A DNA stretch of 64,000 bases from Bacillus rubiinfantis (GCA_000752035.1 CCFE01000010.1:62001-126000); one strand, 5' to 3'; shown: positions 18,226 through 27,620, counted from the first letter of the stretch. Notes: generated by a model not told the origin, from the letters alone. Made by a program: numbers and translations.

Positions 18226-19656
18226 ATGGAGAATTGGTTCTCTATTGTTCCATTTGTCGTTGCTGTTATTGTGGCGATGGCGACCCGGCAGGTTTTAGTA
18301 GGGCTGGCATTAGGGCTTCTGATTGGTTCCTATTCACTAAATCCCGGGCTATATACTGCGATTGCTAAAATGAGCAATTATTTGTTTACCGCTATTGCTA
18401 ACAAGGAAAATCTTCGGATCATCATTTTCCTTTTCGTATTCGGCGGTCTTGTAGGCATGATGCATGTTGCAGGCGGCATTAAAGGGTTTTCTAAAGTTGT
18501 TCAAAAACGTATAAAAACCGAAAGAAGCGCTTTAATTGTCACCTGGGCAACAATTCTTGTTACCTTTATGGATTGTGAGTTCAGAATTATGACAACGGGC
18601 CCTGTTATGAAGGCGATAAAAACGAATGTTGACATAGTGAGATCGAAACTTGCTTATACCATTGACGTTTCCACTGTCCCTATAATTGTACTCATGCCCG
18701 TAGCAACAACATATGCCGGCTACATGGTTTCCGTAGTTGGTGGTGCTGTAAATCAAGCAGATATTAACCGTACACCCTATCAGTTATTTTTGACAAGTAT
18801 TCCTTTTAATTTTTGGGCAATAACCATTGTGATTATTGGACTATTTTCTGTTTTAACAGGACGGTATATTGGAAAAGGAATAAAAACAAATAATAATCAA
18901 GAAAATCTAAAACGGAATAACGTAGATGAGGAAGAGGTGCATAGAGAAAGCATTGAAGCAGAATTAGAAAATGTGCAACCAAAAGCTTTGAATCTTGTCC
19001 TTCCTTTGCTTCTTTTACTTATAACCACTTTTTATTTGATTGGAAAAGATGGATTTCGTAAAGGGGCAAATACTGTTTTAAAGGCATTCCAGCAAGCAGA
19101 TGCAACCCAGGCTATGCTAATCGCTCTCTTTCTCACTGTTATTTTTTCATCCATTCTGTTCCTTCTCCGGAAAGGAAAACTCTCAGAGCTTATGTTTCAT
19201 TTCGTAGATGGTGGAAACCAGTTAATGATGGCGATCATCCTCCTCGTTCTTGTTTGGGCACTTGCCGATATGGCGGATGATTTAGGTTTTTCTCAATTTA
19301 TTACTGGAACAGCAGGGACAGTCATACCAAAGTCCTTTGTTCCGGTATCTGTTTTTCTATTTGGATCAGTCATTGCCTATTTTATAGGCTCCTCTTGGGG
19401 AACATGGGGTTTGCTTATGCCTTTAGCCATATCCTTAGCTGATGCAACAGGGGCTTCATTCCCTATGACAATCGGTGCCGTCTTTGCCGCAGGTTCCTTT
19501 GGTGACTTCACTTCTCCATTAGGGGAAACCACAGTTACGACTGCCTCTGTATTTGATTTACCTGTCGTCGATTATGCAAAGGCCAAATTTGCTTCCTCCA
19601 TTTTAGCTGTGGGCATATCAACAGTTTTGTTTATTATTGCTGGGTTGTTTTTTTAA
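18226..19656 (+). CDS. NhaC-family Na+/H+ antiporter or related transporter
   Basis: 476 residues, about eleven to twelve membrane helices, with a charged loop around 225-245. Motifs such as MDCEFRIMTTGPVMKAI, GSSWGTWGLLMPLAI and GSFGDFTSPLGETTV are typical of the NhaC superfamily. Substrate could be Na+ or an organic acid with Na+; the sequence does not decide. A C-terminal piece of a second copy is at 4590-4774. It is on the plus strand alone. Confidence 0.8.
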   Translation: MENWFSIVPFVVAVIVAMATRQVLVGLALGLLIGSYSLNPGLYTAIAKMSNYLFTAIANKENLRIIIFLFVFGGLVGMMHVAGGIKGFSKVVQKRIKTERSALIVTWATILVTFMDCEFRIMTTGPVMKAIKTNVDIVRSKLAYTIDVSTVPIIVLMPVATTYAGYMVSVVGGAVNQADINRTPYQLFLTSIPFNFWAITIVIIGLFSVLTGRYIGKGIKTNNNQENLKRNNVDEEEVHRESIEAELENVQPKALNLVLPLLLLLITTFYLIGKDGFRKGANTVLKAFQQADATQAMLIALFLTVIFSSILFLLRKGKLSELMFHFVDGGNQLMMAIILLVLVWALADMADDLGFSQFITGTAGTVIPKSFVPVSVFLFGSVIAYFIGSSWGTWGLLMPLAISLADATGASFPMTIGAVFAAGSFGDFTSPLGETTVTTASVFDLPVVDYAKAKFASSILAVGISTVLFIIAGLFF

Positions 19657-19897
19657 TCTGATATAATAACACATACTTTTTAACCAGCACCCAAAGGGCT
19701 GACTTCAAAGGGACTGAAATAGTCATTAAAAAATAACCAAAGGAAAGCTCTTATATTATTGGGAGCTTCCCCTTCCTTCGCTATTTTCTTCCTTTTATTT
19801 CACTTAAAATTAACTAACCTATAATATTTATTTTGCAAATTCGATATCATGGTCATAATACAGAACAAGAATGGATTAAAGTAAAGATGATAATGAC

Positions 19898-20281
19898 CTA
19901 TTCAAGCGGATTTTCTTTTCTATGGGTAATAGAGCAAATACGCGCTATTAGCTCATTAAATTCAAATGGTTTTATGATATAATCATCCGCCCCTGAATCC
20001 CGTGCGGATTTAATGTCTTTAATTCCATCCTTTGCAGTCATAAATAAAATTCCACTTCGAATCCTTTTTTCACGAAGTTTTTGGCAGACAGAAAGCCCGC
20101 TTTCCTTTGGTAACATCCAATCTAAAATAATCACATCATAATCAGAGTTGCAGGCAAGTTCATAAGCATCCTTGCCATTTTTAACCCAATCCACAAAATG
20201 AAGTTCCTTTGTTAGTAAATGGGTAATCAGCCTACCCAACTGAACATTATCCTCAGCTAGTAAAATATTCACCTTATCCAC
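19898..20281 (-). CDS. Response-regulator receiver domain without output domain
   Basis: 127 residues with a full CheY-like fold: acidic pair ED at 10-11, phosphate acceptor Asp54 in IILDWMLP, Thr in FMTAKD and Lys in YIIKPF. The closest relatives should be OmpR/PhoB-type regulators with a DNA-binding domain, which is missing here; the protein ends shortly after the receiver. A sensor-kinase remnant lies 2 kb away, so this is probably a truncated two-component regulator, though a free receiver is possible. Confidence 0.8.
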   Translation of the reverse strand: MDKVNILLAEDNVQLGRLITHLLTKELHFVDWVKNGKDAYELACNSDYDVIILDWMLPKESGLSVCQKLREKRIRSGILFMTAKDGIKDIKSARDSGADDYIIKPFEFNELIARICSITHRKENPLE

Positions 20282-20299
20282 TCCATTTCAAAAAAATTT

Positions 20300-20907
20300 T
20301 CAGAAGACCTTCAGCCTCTTTTTCCGTGAGACACGTAATTTTTTCATGCTCCTTAACAGTTGACTTGATATTTGAATTTTATCAATAGGGTTATACTGGC
20401 CCCGTTCCTTCGATAAAAAAACGTCCAATTGAATACCACAGAGATACGACAAGAATAGTTCTCCACGACGAAGATTAACTTTTCGTAATAAAATTAGAAT
20501 GATAACTCCAATTAAACTCCATAAAGATTCATATAAAAATGTAGGATGATAACAAATACCGTTAATATTCATTTTGTTAATTTTAAACGTAGGAAGATGT
20601 AGGCTTTCAAGAAAAGTTCTTGAAAGAGGACCCCCGTGAATAGCTATTCCTCCATTCCATTGGCCGAGATTTCATTTAGATGATTCTTAAAATAGCCCCA
20701 TTCAAACAAGACGTAATAAGCTCTAGCTGAAATAATGGCAATTGGAAGAGTAAATACAAGGGGTGAAACTCCCCTTTTTTTACATTCTTGTGTTGCTATG
20801 TATAAACCTAACAAAGCACCTAAACCACTGATAACACCATACCAGTGGACGCTTATGGGACATAATTCAAACGCAATAGGGTTTATAGGGGTAAGGTTTG
20901 TATTCAA
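20300..20907 (-). pseudogene. lgt: Second lgt copy, frame-shifted and with an internal deletion
   Basis: The N-terminal piece (ISVHWYGVISGLGALLGLYI) and C-terminal piece (YHPTFLYESLWS...LRRGELFLSYL) match the intact lgt. Around 20640 a one-base shift breaks the frame at WNGGIAIHGG, and the reading then jumps to SRTFLESLHLP. About 45 residues, including the GRWGNF catalytic signature, are absent. The end is frame-shifted too. It cannot be functional. Confidence 0.85.
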
Positions 20908-20977
20908 AATATTATCCTCCCTTTACTTTTGATCATTTCAATTGATACCATTTCTTGAATTACATTATTTGAGAGTT

Positions 20978-21865
20978 TTATACCGACACGGATAAGCTAA
21001 TCGGCTCTACGTGGATATGAACATGGTATACACCGTTATCTTTTATCAAGACATTTTCGATATGGGTTGCTATTTCATGTGCATCCCTAATATCTAAAGT
21101 AGAATTTACAACAATCACAACATCTATCACTTCATTATTGCCGTAGTTCCTCCCTCTAATTTCCTTTATTCCTTTAACTCCATTTACTTTTAAAATGACA
21201 TCCCGATAAAGTTGAATTTTATTTTCATCGAATCCGTCTGAAAGTTCATGAGATGCCTGTGTAAAGATTCCCCAAGCCGTTTTGCATATTAATAGTCCTA
21301 CAATTATAGCAGTTACCGTGTCTAGCCAAGGCATATTTAATTGGGAACCAAATATACCTACAGCTGTTCCTATACTTACCCAAGCATCGGAAATATTATC
21401 CTTTGCAGCTGCCATTACAGCCTTACTATTAATCTTAATTGCCAATTTTTTATTATATCGATAAACGAAAAACATAGATAAAGCAGCAAAAATACCAACA
21501 TAAGCAGCAATGATATCTGGCGACTCTTTTCCAACTTGAAACACAGAGGTGACAGCATCAATCAACACCTGTATACCTACGGCTAACATAATAAATGAAG
21601 CGATCATTGATGCAATACTTTCGCTTTTCCAATGACCATAACCATGGTCTTCATCAGGTGGTCTTTGTGAAAGCTTCAATCCGATTAGTACAGCAATAGA
21701 TGCAATAATATCAGTTGTATTGTTTAAACCGTCCGCCTTCAAAGCAGCGGAGTCACTTGAATAGCCCATACCTAGTTTTATAATGGAAAGAACAACATAG
21801 GCAATAATACTAATGATTGCCCCTCGTTCGCCTAATTTAAGATCTTCGTACTTTTGATTTTCCAT
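20978..21865 (-). CDS. Cation diffusion facilitator (CDF) metal exporter
   Basis: 295 residues, six membrane helices. SSDSAALKADGLNNTTDI (helix II Asp site) and HGYGHWKSESIASM are CDF metal-site motifs; the C-terminal cytoplasmic domain ends YHVHIHVEP. It exports Zn, Cd, Co, Fe or Mn by proton exchange. I take ATG 21865, after GGGGATAAGTAAG, rather than an upstream ATG 21910. It fits the metal-resistance theme of the left region. Confidence 0.88.
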   Translation of the reverse strand: MENQKYEDLKLGERGAIISIIAYVVLSIIKLGMGYSSDSAALKADGLNNTTDIIASIAVLIGLKLSQRPPDEDHGYGHWKSESIASMIASFIMLAVGIQVLIDAVTSVFQVGKESPDIIAAYVGIFAALSMFFVYRYNKKLAIKINSKAVMAAAKDNISDAWVSIGTAVGIFGSQLNMPWLDTVTAIIVGLLICKTAWGIFTQASHELSDGFDENKIQLYRDVILKVNGVKGIKEIRGRNYGNNEVIDVVIVVNSTLDIRDAHEIATHIENVLIKDNGVYHVHIHVEPISLSVSV

Positions 21866-21989
21866 CTTACTTATCCCCCAAAAATTAGGTCTACTTAAAA
21901 AGTATAGCAACTAAAATATAGTTGGGTCTACAACAACCTTTTTGCATTGTTCTACATAACTAAGCTATATATATAAATGTTTCGCTAGG

Positions 21990-22260
21990 GAAAAACACTA
22001 TGACATTTTGCTCTATGATAATTAATATCAGAATTTCCTATACGTTGTAAAATGTCTTTTTCTGACGCTGCCCCTTCTAGCACCTTTACGTGATTATTCC
22101 TCTTACAAGCAAGTCCTGTTTGACATAATCAGCAAATACATTAATTAAAACACTAGATAATATCAATCCTAATGTAAGAAGCAATACAACAAAAATTCCT
22201 CTGAATAATAGCCCCAACTTCGTTGATATACTCTTTATTTCTTTTATTTTTCATTTAATG
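21990..22260 (-). pseudogene. N-terminal remnant of a sensor histidine kinase
   Basis: A frame reads SISTKLGLLFRGIFVVLLLT and continues to VLINVFADYVKQDLLVRG; after a frameshift it continues NNHVKVLEGAASEKD. This is the first membrane helix and start of the sensing domain of kinases often paired with metal-response regulators. It fits the receiver fragment at 19898. No catalytic part remains. Confidence 0.5.
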
Positions 22261-22419
22261 CTCCTTGGTTTTCAAAAAAAGTAACCATTTTTTCCATCTA
22301 TATAATTGGAGAATTCTATTTAGTATTGAATCTAGAATATTACAGCTAAAAACCAAAACTTGGTACTTTTTGCTTGTCCTCATCTAGATTGAATTTCTTT
22401 ATAAATTTTTTCCAAAATG

Positions 22420-22452
22420 AAAAGGAGATTGGCAAGTTGCCAATCCCCTTTT
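22420..22452. terminator. bidirectional terminator
   Basis: AAAAGGAGATTGGCAA and TTGCCAATCCCCTTTT form a strong hairpin with T/A runs on both sides. Confidence 0.8.
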
Positions 22453-22500
22453 CATTAATTCTAGCCTATTTTATTGCAAAATTATTTCACAGATCAAAGC

Positions 22501-22676
22501 TTACTTTCTGTTTTGATCTGCTATCTTTTCTCCAGTTTTTATATCCGTGTAATCAACTATATAAACGGTTGTTTGTTCATTCGTTTCAATTGTTTGCTTT
22601 TGCACCATCCATTACTGCATATGTTAAGTATGAATAATCTCTTTACTCCCAACAGGGTGTTACCTCTGCTAAAACC
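22501..22676 (-). pseudogene. unidentified decayed reading frame
   Basis: Minus-strand pieces KVLAEVTPCWE, DYSYLTYAVMDGAKANN and VYIVDYTDIKTGEKIADQ lie in three frames one after another. They look protein-like but are broken by stops and shifts. I do not recognise the family. Confidence 0.3.
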
Positions 22677-22790
22677 TTAGGGGACCTCAGCTGATCCAGT
22701 GTGATTTATTTCTGAATCATTCATTCCTTCTAGATAGGCGTCTTTACGATTTTCTAATTCACGAATAACGGAATCACTCCCATCATTTTT
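22677..22790 (-). pseudogene. 3' fragment of a truncated gene at the composition boundary
   Basis: The frame ending at TAA 22677-22679 reads SDSVIRELENRKDAYLEGMN and on to NHTGSAEVP. It has no start of its own: upstream it runs into the 3' end of the gene at 22783. This looks like the tail of a gene cut where two DNA segments were joined. Family not recognised. Confidence 0.45.
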
Positions 22791-23154
22791 TCCGAGAAGC
22801 GAACCGTTTTACGATGGTCTTCTTGCCGAGATTTGCAAGAAATGCTTCGTCCCATCCGAGTTTTTTAAGATTGGTAGCGTTGATTCCGAGGTAGTCCCAG
22901 GGATTGTCCCCACCTAAGGCGATATGCTGTGCGATATTTTTGAGTTGTGAAGCATCGAACTTGTAGGACACTGCTTCATTGATGTCCCAGATCGTATCCG
23001 CCGTTTCAACCGGGCCATTTTGTTCGACGAACTTCCGCAGATCAGTTTTCATGAGTTTAGCCGCGGCTTCAATCCGTTCGATTTCATTTGCGAGCTTCAC
23101 CGCTCCCTCCTTCGTCATGCCGTTTTCAATCACCTTGTTTGCTGCTGTCGCCAT
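22783..23154 (-). CDS. Hypothetical phage-like protein
   Basis: 123 residues, no membrane segments. Mostly helical and charged, with WDINEAVSYKFDASQLKNIA and a C-terminal LGINATNLKKLGWDEAFLAN. I do not recognise the family; small proteins of this kind accompany recombination genes in phages. Follows the gene at 23156 with one base between, so they are co-translated. Its last bases mark the end of the G+C-richer block. Confidence 0.6.
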   Translation of the reverse strand: MATAANKVIENGMTKEGAVKLANEIERIEAAAKLMKTDLRKFVEQNGPVETADTIWDINEAVSYKFDASQLKNIAQHIALGGDNPWDYLGINATNLKKLGWDEAFLANLGKKTIVKRFASRKK

Positions 23155-23155
23155 G

Positions 23156-23431
23156 TTACATTACCTCTTTCTTTTCGTTATTTTTAAAAATGGAATTACC
23201 ATATTGTCCAATGCCTTCGACTTTGTACATGCCGTTCGCGCTCCCTACACACAAATGAAGGAACTTCTGATGAGAAATCACGGTTATCACCAAAGATTTG
23301 CCATCAACACGGTAGAATGTGCCATTCTCAATGACAACAAAAAAACGCATGTTGGTGACAGGCGTTTTTAGACAAAGATAGGAACAATCCTTTAACAACG
23401 TTTGAAACGCATTTCTTTTTACTGTTGACAC
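23156..23431 (-). CDS. Hypothetical small protein
   Basis: 91 residues from GTG 23431, chosen because AAAAAGGAGAGG lies six bases before it. One central beta-rich stretch (NMRFFVVIENGTFYRVDGKS) and no membrane segments. Unknown function; same operon as 22783-23154, and downstream of leader repeat A. Confidence 0.5.
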   Translation of the reverse strand: MSTVKRNAFQTLLKDCSYLCLKTPVTNMRFFVVIENGTFYRVDGKSLVITVISHQKFLHLCVGSANGMYKVEGIGQYGNSIFKNNEKKEVM

Positions 23432-23698
23432 TCCGAACCTCTCCTTTTTAGTTAAGTTTAAACCCAAACAATGTCCTTTTGATTTTTAGAATTACTGGTT
23501 CGTTGGCGAAACTATGCCACAAAAGCGTAACCAACGTAACAATATCCGTTTCATTCATCAGAATCTCACTACACGAACACTAGAACAAACACACAAGCGC
23601 AACAAGCGACATCGAAATCGTAAATCTACCTTTGCAGTGTAGAAGAAATCCTCAAATTCTATTCATTTCATCACATCCTTTCAATATTTTTTAAACAC

Positions 23699-23912
23699 AA
23701 AAAAGCCGATGATCCCCATACAAGTATGGAAACAATCGACTTTTTATCTATTTGTCGCACAAGTGCGCAAAAAAACAACCTGGGTATTGTGTACCATGCA
23801 AATTTAGACGAAGAACGTCAATCCCGCTTTTCCACAAGGGGGAAATGTAAAGGGAGAATTTATGCCGAATCTCCTTTTGAATCAATAGAAATAAAGGTAC
23901 GACGGCTTCTAC
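23699..23912 (-). repeat. leader-like repeat, copy A
   Basis: Minus strand: a conserved block (23815-23912) sharing AAGATTCGGC-type sequence and a TTTCC...GGAAA element with copy B at 27741-27961, a variable middle, then the hairpin AAAAGTCGAT...ATCATCGGCTTTTTT (23699-23746). In both copies the hairpin is followed by TTTTTTGTGTT, an A-rich stretch, AAAGGA and an ATG. Frames differ between copies and copy A has stops, so a conserved RNA or decayed gene fits better than a protein. May be an attenuating leader. Confidence 0.55.
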
Positions 23913-24021
23913 ACAGTGTGTAGCTTAATGATAATAATTATACAATTAGTGTAACAAACGACATTCAATTATACAACTAAACAACATCATATTCACTCAT
24001 ACTTTTTTTTGTTTTCTGTTT

Positions 24022-24729
24022 TTAGATTGTTGCAAACGTCCGCAAGCACTCTCTCGCGAACGGGCAATGCTTGCAATGGCCTGACGGGTTGGCCGGGAAG
24101 ATGCGTGTTGCTTCCCCAGGGACCATTCCGTAAAGTTCCATGCGTGCGTTAACCTCTTTCGCAAGCCCGAGCGCCCACAGTCTGGCCCGTTCCATATCCG
24201 CGGGCATAAAGCAATGGCTGCTTCTCTTCCTGAAACGCAGGAAATATAGCGTACCCACGACATGTGGGACATTGTACAACTCGCCCATCACCCATGCGTA
24301 CAGGCCAACCTGATGATTGTCGAGGACGTGATACGGGACGCGGTTTGTCTTCCAGTCCGTGATTGCCATGCCGGAATTGCTGACTACATCTATATAGCCT
24401 TGTAATAGTGGACCATCCTGTGAATCGTTAAGTGGTAGTTTAAAGTGGAGTTCTGTTTTTCCCATACCGGGCGCGGCATTGGAACGCGATGTGAGAAATG
24501 AAACGTCTTCTGCTCTCACTTCGGGATGAAAGTCCGCTTCGATCAATCCATTCAAAACAGCTTCTCTATGCTCCACTCCGTTTATTTTATCTTCTATCGC
24601 TTTATGGACCGATTTTCCTAATGCAAGGGGAAGAGTCATTGGTTCTTCGTAGCCTAAAACGTACTTCTTGTAGAAACGGAACGGGCAGCTTTGGAACAGA
24701 TTCAAACGGGAAAATGAAAAAATCATCAT
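24022..24729 (-). CDS. RecB/Cas4-like PD-(D/E)XK exonuclease with probable iron-sulfur site
   Basis: 235 residues. N-terminal FSFSRLNLFQSCPFRFYKKY, an AITDWKTNR motif (DxK of the PD-(D/E)XK core) near residue 125, and C-terminal CKHCPFAREC. The single N-terminal Cys plus three C-terminal Cys match the iron-staple cluster of AddB/Cas4-type nucleases. Likely the 5'-3' exonuclease partner of the ERF annealase encoded upstream in the same gene set. Confidence 0.85.
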   Translation of the reverse strand: MMIFSFSRLNLFQSCPFRFYKKYVLGYEEPMTLPLALGKSVHKAIEDKINGVEHREAVLNGLIEADFHPEVRAEDVSFLTSRSNAAPGMGKTELHFKLPLNDSQDGPLLQGYIDVVSNSGMAITDWKTNRVPYHVLDNHQVGLYAWVMGELYNVPHVVGTLYFLRFRKRSSHCFMPADMERARLWALGLAKEVNARMELYGMVPGEATRIFPANPSGHCKHCPFARECLRTFATI

Positions 24730-24776
24730 TCTTTACCTCTACTCTCAATTAACTTTCATAGGGATTAAAAAAGCAA

Positions 24777-24806
24777 AAGCCGAACCTCTGAAAAGAAGTC
24801 CGGCTT
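24777..24806 (-). terminator. terminator between ssb and exonuclease genes
   Basis: Minus-strand hairpin AAGCCGGAC...GGTTCGGCTT followed by TTGC; weak T run. It would lower expression of the exonuclease relative to ssb. Confidence 0.55.
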
Positions 24807-24835
24807 TCACATCATGCACTTTCATTCGGGTTTAT

Positions 24836-25435
24836 CTAAAATGGAAGATCGTTATCCGAAACTTGAATTGGTCCATTATTCGCAAACGGATCATTGAAGT
24901 TTCCGTTTTGCGGTGGTTGGTTGAATCCGCCTTGCGGTTGCCCTTGACCATAGCCTTGGTTCTGCTGTCCTCCATAACCGCCTTGTGGCCGCTGATTATA
25001 GCCTTGACCGCCTTGATTGTAGCCTCGCTGTTGATTTTGGTTGTACCCTTGCTGATTGTTATTGTATCCTTGGTTCCGCGGCCCTTGCCCCTGTTGCCCC
25101 TGACCTTGTCCATTTCCTTTCGGGTCGAGGAATTGGACGCTGTCCGCGACAATTTCCGTCACATACACCCGCTGTCCTTGCTGATTTTCATAATTCCGCG
25201 TCTGGACACGCCCGACAACTGCGGCTTGGCTTCCTTTACGAAGGAAGTTCGCCGAGTTCTCTGCCGTCTTGCCCCATGCCTGAATCATGATGAAATCCGC
25301 TTCGTTTTCGCCACTTTGTTTTTTGAATGGACGATTGACGGCAAGCGTGAAGCTTACGACCGCCTTGCCTGCCGGTGTGTATTTGAGGTCGGGGTCCTTT
25401 GTAAGCCTTCCAATCAAGTTTACAGTGTTCATCAT
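24836..25435 (-). CDS. ssb: Single-stranded DNA-binding protein
   Basis: About 199 residues. OB-fold (1-105) starting NTVNLIGRLTKDPDLKYTP with typical NFLRKGSQAAVVGRVQTR; then a Gly/Gln/Asn-rich low-complexity linker (about 110-185) and the acidic tip SDNDLPF used for partner binding. Start ATG chosen six bases after GGAGAG. A plasmid-type SSB to protect single strands in transfer and recombination. Confidence 0.95.
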   Translation of the reverse strand: MMNTVNLIGRLTKDPDLKYTPAGKAVVSFTLAVNRPFKKQSGENEADFIMIQAWGKTAENSANFLRKGSQAAVVGRVQTRNYENQQGQRVYVTEIVADSVQFLDPKGNGQGQGQQGQGPRNQGYNNNQQGYNQNQQRGYNQGGQGYNQRPQGGYGGQQNQGYGQGQPQGGFNQPPQNGNFNDPFANNGPIQVSDNDLPF

Positions 25436-25486
25436 AATAGTCTCTCCATTCATTTTTTAGTTATTTAGATTCCCGATAGCACTAAC

Positions 25487-26254
25487 CTACTGTGTAACAA
25501 CCATTTTATTTTGTGTAAGCTGTTTCTGCTTTCGTTCGGTTCTTTCTAGTTTCCACTGATAATGAAAGAACGGAACATAGAGAACAATCTTTTCAAGCTC
25601 GAAATCATCCGTCTGATAACAAGCCTTCCATGCCATCCGTGCAAGTTTCGTACCTTCTTTCGCCCATTCTGAGCGGAATTCTTCATCCTTCACATATTCT
25701 TTAAGCAGCTTTGAGAAGCCCAGATGAATCTGCGTGCCTTTCGCTCGGTCCATGAGATATCTCATCAACTCCTCCTGTCGCACCTTTGGCGTATTAAGAA
25801 ACGCAATCAACATAAATTCAGCAAACAATCCGACCAGTTCCGTATACTCATATTCCTTCCAGTCGAGAAACACGTCTTCCCGCCTTTGTGCGAACGCCTT
25901 GCGATCTTTGCGCTTTTTGTCCTTCCACCCGATTGCATCAAGTTGTTTCGGATTAAGTCGTTCCGCGGGATGCAAAGGTTTCCGCAGCTTGCCGAGCCGT
26001 TTTTCCTTCACCTGATTGTATGGCAGGCCGGTCAGCTTTGCCTCGAATTGAATGACACCGCCCGATTCCCCGCAGTACCAGCAGCGGAAAATCTGCTCAT
26101 TCGTATTTAGGGAAAGATAGAACCTTTTTTCTTTGCCCGGTTTGCTGTCCTCTTGGCAAAACGGGCATTTGCATAGAACCTGTCGCTTTCCATAGGTATT
26201 CAGCTTGATTGTTACGCCGTTTTCCTCTGCCACGTCCAAAATCTTAGGAAGCAT
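25487..26254 (-). CDS. CHC2 zinc-finger protein (primase-type zinc domain only)
   Basis: About 255 residues. A CHC2-like zinc finger with C28xC30xxC33 and C58xxC61 (CKCPFC...CWYCGESGG), as in DnaG primases. No TOPRIM or catalytic primase domain follows; the rest is helical and highly charged. It may help priming or bind single-stranded DNA. Its start overlaps the end of the ERF gene. Confidence 0.75.
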   Translation of the reverse strand: MLPKILDVAEENGVTIKLNTYGKRQVLCKCPFCQEDSKPGKEKRFYLSLNTNEQIFRCWYCGESGGVIQFEAKLTGLPYNQVKEKRLGKLRKPLHPAERLNPKQLDAIGWKDKKRKDRKAFAQRREDVFLDWKEYEYTELVGLFAEFMLIAFLNTPKVRQEELMRYLMDRAKGTQIHLGFSKLLKEYVKDEEFRSEWAKEGTKLARMAWKACYQTDDFELEKIVLYVPFFHYQWKLERTERKQKQLTQNKMVVTQ

Positions 26255-27584
26255 GTTGAGCACCTACACTAGTAAGGAATGTCCATCCATTTTCCTCGCG
26301 TATCTGCAAGTTCACTTGTGTTCCATCCTGTAACCCTTCTGTTGCTTGGAATGCCTGTGGATCGTTTGCAAACACGACAAACTCATCTTGACTACCGGAA
26401 GGCGTCACATACAGTTTCGCATAAGGAACATTGCTTGGGGATACACCACGCTCCACTTTATTCAAAATGAATTGCCTGAACGGGGTTCCGCTCGTTTGTT
26501 GCGGTGCGGCATTCGATTCCGATTGGGCTGGTTCCGGCTGTTTCAATCCGTTCTGCTTCGCATTTCCGCCTGCATCCCCTGAATAGCTTTGAAGGAAATA
26601 GAATCCGTTTTGCATATTCATGGCCAGCTGTAATTCCGTGTTCGGCTCTACACCATTCAAGGAAGAGATCAGTTGTTGATCATCCTTTACAAGAATTGTG
26701 AGCGTTTCTCCTGAATCTTTCCGCACAACATCAAGTTTCCCAAACGGCACATTTTGAGGGTTCACACCGACCGTGTAATTGTGCACAATAAACACACCCC
26801 TTACTTCGCCCGTTTCTGATGTAGCTTGTTCTTGTCTCGGTTGCTTGGTTGCTCCTTGTTGCCCCTCTAGATTGCCTTGATTAGCCGGTTGTGTATTCGG
26901 GGCGGCTTGACCTTGACTTTGCGAGTGCAGCCTGGCACCATTCAGCATCATAAGCAACTGATCGCGCACACCGAAATACATTTCCACAGGCACTTTATCG
27001 AGACTTCTCATGTTCACAGTCGCAAGCACGCTATCGAAAGGAACATTTCGAAGCTGACTGATTTCTCGTGCGAACCCTTCAAGCTCATTGATCTGTTCCT
27101 TGCTGATAAAACGCGGAACGGAATGGTCGATGCGGTTCTGGAAGCTGTCTGGATCATCTTGATCGGTTGCGATATTGAATTGCTTCAATAGAAAATATTT
27201 TTCCGCGTAGCTAAGGGCTTTTCCTACTCCCTTTTCGCCTGCGAGGTCAATCCCTTGTGCATAGAATGGAATGACAACCTGGTCCCACGAATCTTGATCA
27301 ACCCATGTGAAGTCAATATCGAGTTCAGTAAAATAGTTGTTCCGTCCTTTTTGATCGATTGTGACCGTGCATTTTTTATTCACCACCCGCGGAAACAACA
27401 TCAAGCCGAGTTCATCCATCTTCTCACGCAATGCGCCAAGAACAGCGGAGGAGCTGACGTACTGGAACTGTGGTCCGATGGCATCCTTCTGCAGGTATGT
27501 TACTGTTTTCCGCAATTCCACCAACTTCTGAATGATGTTTGAGTTTTCATTCGGTTGTACATCGCTTTTGATAATGAAAGCCAT
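26244..27584 (-). CDS. ERF-family single-strand annealing protein with duplicated C-terminal domain
   Basis: 446 residues. Residues about 15-165 follow the ERF fold: FQYVSSSAVLGALREKMDEL, then EKGVGKALSYAEKYFLLKQF and an acidic DQDDPDSF. ERF proteins anneal complementary strands for recombination. After a Gln-rich linker, the C-terminal part has two related domains (about 260-335 and 365-440) that both carry GVxPxNVP, a following KLxV and a later NGxxFLxS. The usual phage ERF lacks these. They resemble small beta-barrel binding modules, but the family is not identified. Confidence 0.85.
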   Translation of the reverse strand: MAFIIKSDVQPNENSNIIQKLVELRKTVTYLQKDAIGPQFQYVSSSAVLGALREKMDELGLMLFPRVVNKKCTVTIDQKGRNNYFTELDIDFTWVDQDSWDQVVIPFYAQGIDLAGEKGVGKALSYAEKYFLLKQFNIATDQDDPDSFQNRIDHSVPRFISKEQINELEGFAREISQLRNVPFDSVLATVNMRSLDKVPVEMYFGVRDQLLMMLNGARLHSQSQGQAAPNTQPANQGNLEGQQGATKQPRQEQATSETGEVRGVFIVHNYTVGVNPQNVPFGKLDVVRKDSGETLTILVKDDQQLISSLNGVEPNTELQLAMNMQNGFYFLQSYSGDAGGNAKQNGLKQPEPAQSESNAAPQQTSGTPFRQFILNKVERGVSPSNVPYAKLYVTPSGSQDEFVVFANDPQAFQATEGLQDGTQVNLQIREENGWTFLTSVGAQHAS

Positions 27585-27620
27585 TTTGAATCAATCTCCT
27601 GTCTGTAAGTATTTTTAAAA

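Noticed and set aside
24863..25468. A long plus-strand ORF (201 codons) antisense to ssb
   Set aside because: It mirrors the Gly/Gln-rich SSB linker, has no ribosome site, and ssb is clearly real.
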